From positions 1 to 6,368 of the forward strand of contig RFFY01000410.1 of NCBI GenBank assembly GCA_003697065.1: DNA of 6,368 bases, given 5' to 3'. Below the pieces are notes generated by a model, which was given only the letters and a program-made list of their open reading frames with translations, ran no database searches and was not told the origin of the DNA. The stretch is from Actinomyces sp. (GTDB lineage: Bacteria > Actinomycetota > Acidimicrobiia > Acidimicrobiales > Aldehydirespiratoraceae). A program made the position numbers and the translations under genes. Positions 5,568-6,368 of the stretch are shown piece after piece (position 1 is the stretch's first letter; each line of letters starts with the position of its first letter).

Positions 5568-6368
5568 ATGCGAATGTCCGGCGGAGAAGCCCTGGTCAGA
5601 TCCCTCGAACGCGAGGGCGTCGAGGTCGTCTTCGGCCTCCCCGGCGGGGCCATCCTCCCCGTCTACGACCCCATCATCGACTCGCCCATCCGCCACATCC
5701 TGGTGCGCCACGAACAGGGCGCCGGGCACATGGCCGAGGGTTACGCCCACGCCACCGGGCGCCCCGGCGTGGTCATGGTGACGAGTGGCCCGGGGGCCAC
5801 CAACATCGTGACCCCCCTGTGCGACGCCTACATGGACTCGGTGCCCCTCGTGGCCATCACCGGACAGGTGCCCTACGCCGCCATCGGCACCGACGCCTTC
5901 CAGGAATGCGACACGACGGGCATCACCATGGCCGTCACCAAGCACAACTTCCTCGTGACCGAGGCCGCCGACATCCCCCGCATCATCCACGAGGCCTTCC
6001 ACATCGCCACCACCGGTCGGCCCGGCCCGGTCCTCGTCGACGTGCCCAAGGACCTCGTCGATCCCACCAACCCCCGCTCGGCGATGGAGTGGTACGAGGT
6101 CACCGACGCCGACATGGAACTGCCCGGCTACGCGCCGGTCACCAGCGGTGACCCCGCCGAGGTGGCGGCGGCGGCGGAGATGATCGCCGGCGCCCGCCGT
6201 CCCGTGCTCTACGTGGGCGGCGGCGTCCTCAAGGCCCGCGCCGCCGAGGCCCTGCGCGAGCTGGCCGAGCTGACCGGCATCCCCGTGGTCACGACCCTGA
6301 TGGCCCGGGGGGCCTTCCCCGACTCCCACGAGCTCGCCCTCGGCATGCCGGGCATGCACGGCAACTAC
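5568..6368 (+). CDS. ilvB: Acetolactate synthase (acetohydroxyacid synthase) large subunit, 3' partial
   Basis: The visible 267 residues cover the N-terminal TPP-binding (PYR) domain and the start of the central domain. Key features are FGLPGGAILPVYD (residues 22-34), the catalytic Glu49 in VRHEQGAGHMAEGYA (46-60), SGPGATN (73-79), GQVPYAAIGTDAFQE (99-113) and KHNF (125-128) followed by GRPGPVLVDVPKD. These are diagnostic of biosynthetic IlvB rather than other TPP enzymes. With ThDP, FAD and Mg2+ it condenses two pyruvates to acetolactate, or pyruvate with 2-oxobutyrate, the first shared step of Val/Leu/Ile synthesis. It normally pairs with a regulatory subunit, IlvN, which may lie beyond the window. 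The chosen start ATG 5568 has GGAG 7 nt upstream. A long untranslated leader with a predicted peptide, terminator and competing stem precedes it. The frame is intact and runs off the right edge at YVGGG...GMPGMHGNY. Confidence 0.96.
   Translation, partial: MRMSGGEALVRSLEREGVEVVFGLPGGAILPVYDPIIDSPIRHILVRHEQGAGHMAEGYAHATGRPGVVMVTSGPGATNIVTPLCDAYMDSVPLVAITGQVPYAAIGTDAFQECDTTGITMAVTKHNFLVTEAADIPRIIHEAFHIATTGRPGPVLVDVPKDLVDPTNPRSAMEWYEVTDADMELPGYAPVTSGDPAEVAAAAEMIAGARRPVLYVGGGVLKARAAEALRELAELTGIPVVTTLMARGAFPDSHELALGMPGMHGNY

Noticed and set aside
5541..6359. 272-codon - strand open frame over ilvB
   Set aside because: It is a Gly/His/Asp-rich mirror of a clearly coding, highly conserved enzyme on the + strand.
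1..6368. CRISPR arrays, tRNA or rRNA genes, mobile elements
   Set aside because: No regularly spaced repeats, cloverleaf-like sequence, rRNA segments, transposase or integrase coding was seen on either strand.

Overview
The window is very GC-rich, with strong G/C bias at third codon positions. Its genes resemble those of high-GC actinobacteria, plausibly a member of the Acidimicrobiia or a relative. That placement rests on composition and protein style only, because there is no rRNA or other marker. It looks like ordinary chromosome: no insertion sequence, integrase, CRISPR array, tRNA or rRNA is visible.

Layout from left to right. (1) The C-terminal part of a membrane O-acyltransferase with a fused SGNH esterase-like domain runs on the + strand and enters from outside the window (1-1626). 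(2) Only 3 nt further, and facing it, ends a hemolysin III/TrhA-type seven-helix membrane protein on the - strand (1630-2352). (3) Upstream of it on the - strand lies a DinF-subfamily MATE transporter (2464-3768). (4) Upstream of that, also on the - strand, is an unusual 499-residue fusion of a HIGH-superfamily nucleotidyltransferase (NadD/CoaD-like) to an alpha/beta hydrolase (3837-5336). Genes 4, 3 and 2 share a strand with gaps of 68 and 111 nt and may be co-transcribed. Inverted repeats lie in both gaps. (5) A 231-nt divergent region follows, then the start of ilvB, the acetolactate synthase large subunit, on the + strand (5568 to the window end).

The most interesting part is the region upstream of ilvB. 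It contains what looks like a complete ribosome-mediated attenuator. A -35/-10 pair with 17-bp spacing would start transcription at or next to a GTG that opens a 13-codon, leucine-rich reading frame (MSSALDLLAVGLE), so the leader would be leaderless. After it come a perfect 9-bp GC-rich hairpin followed by TCGTCGTTTT and a competing longer stem. That stem uses the last leader codons as one arm and invades the base of the terminator. The arrangement fits branched-chain amino acid control of ilvB. The second point of interest is the nucleotidyltransferase-hydrolase fusion, whose substrate cannot be deduced. The remaining genes are recognisable members of common families.
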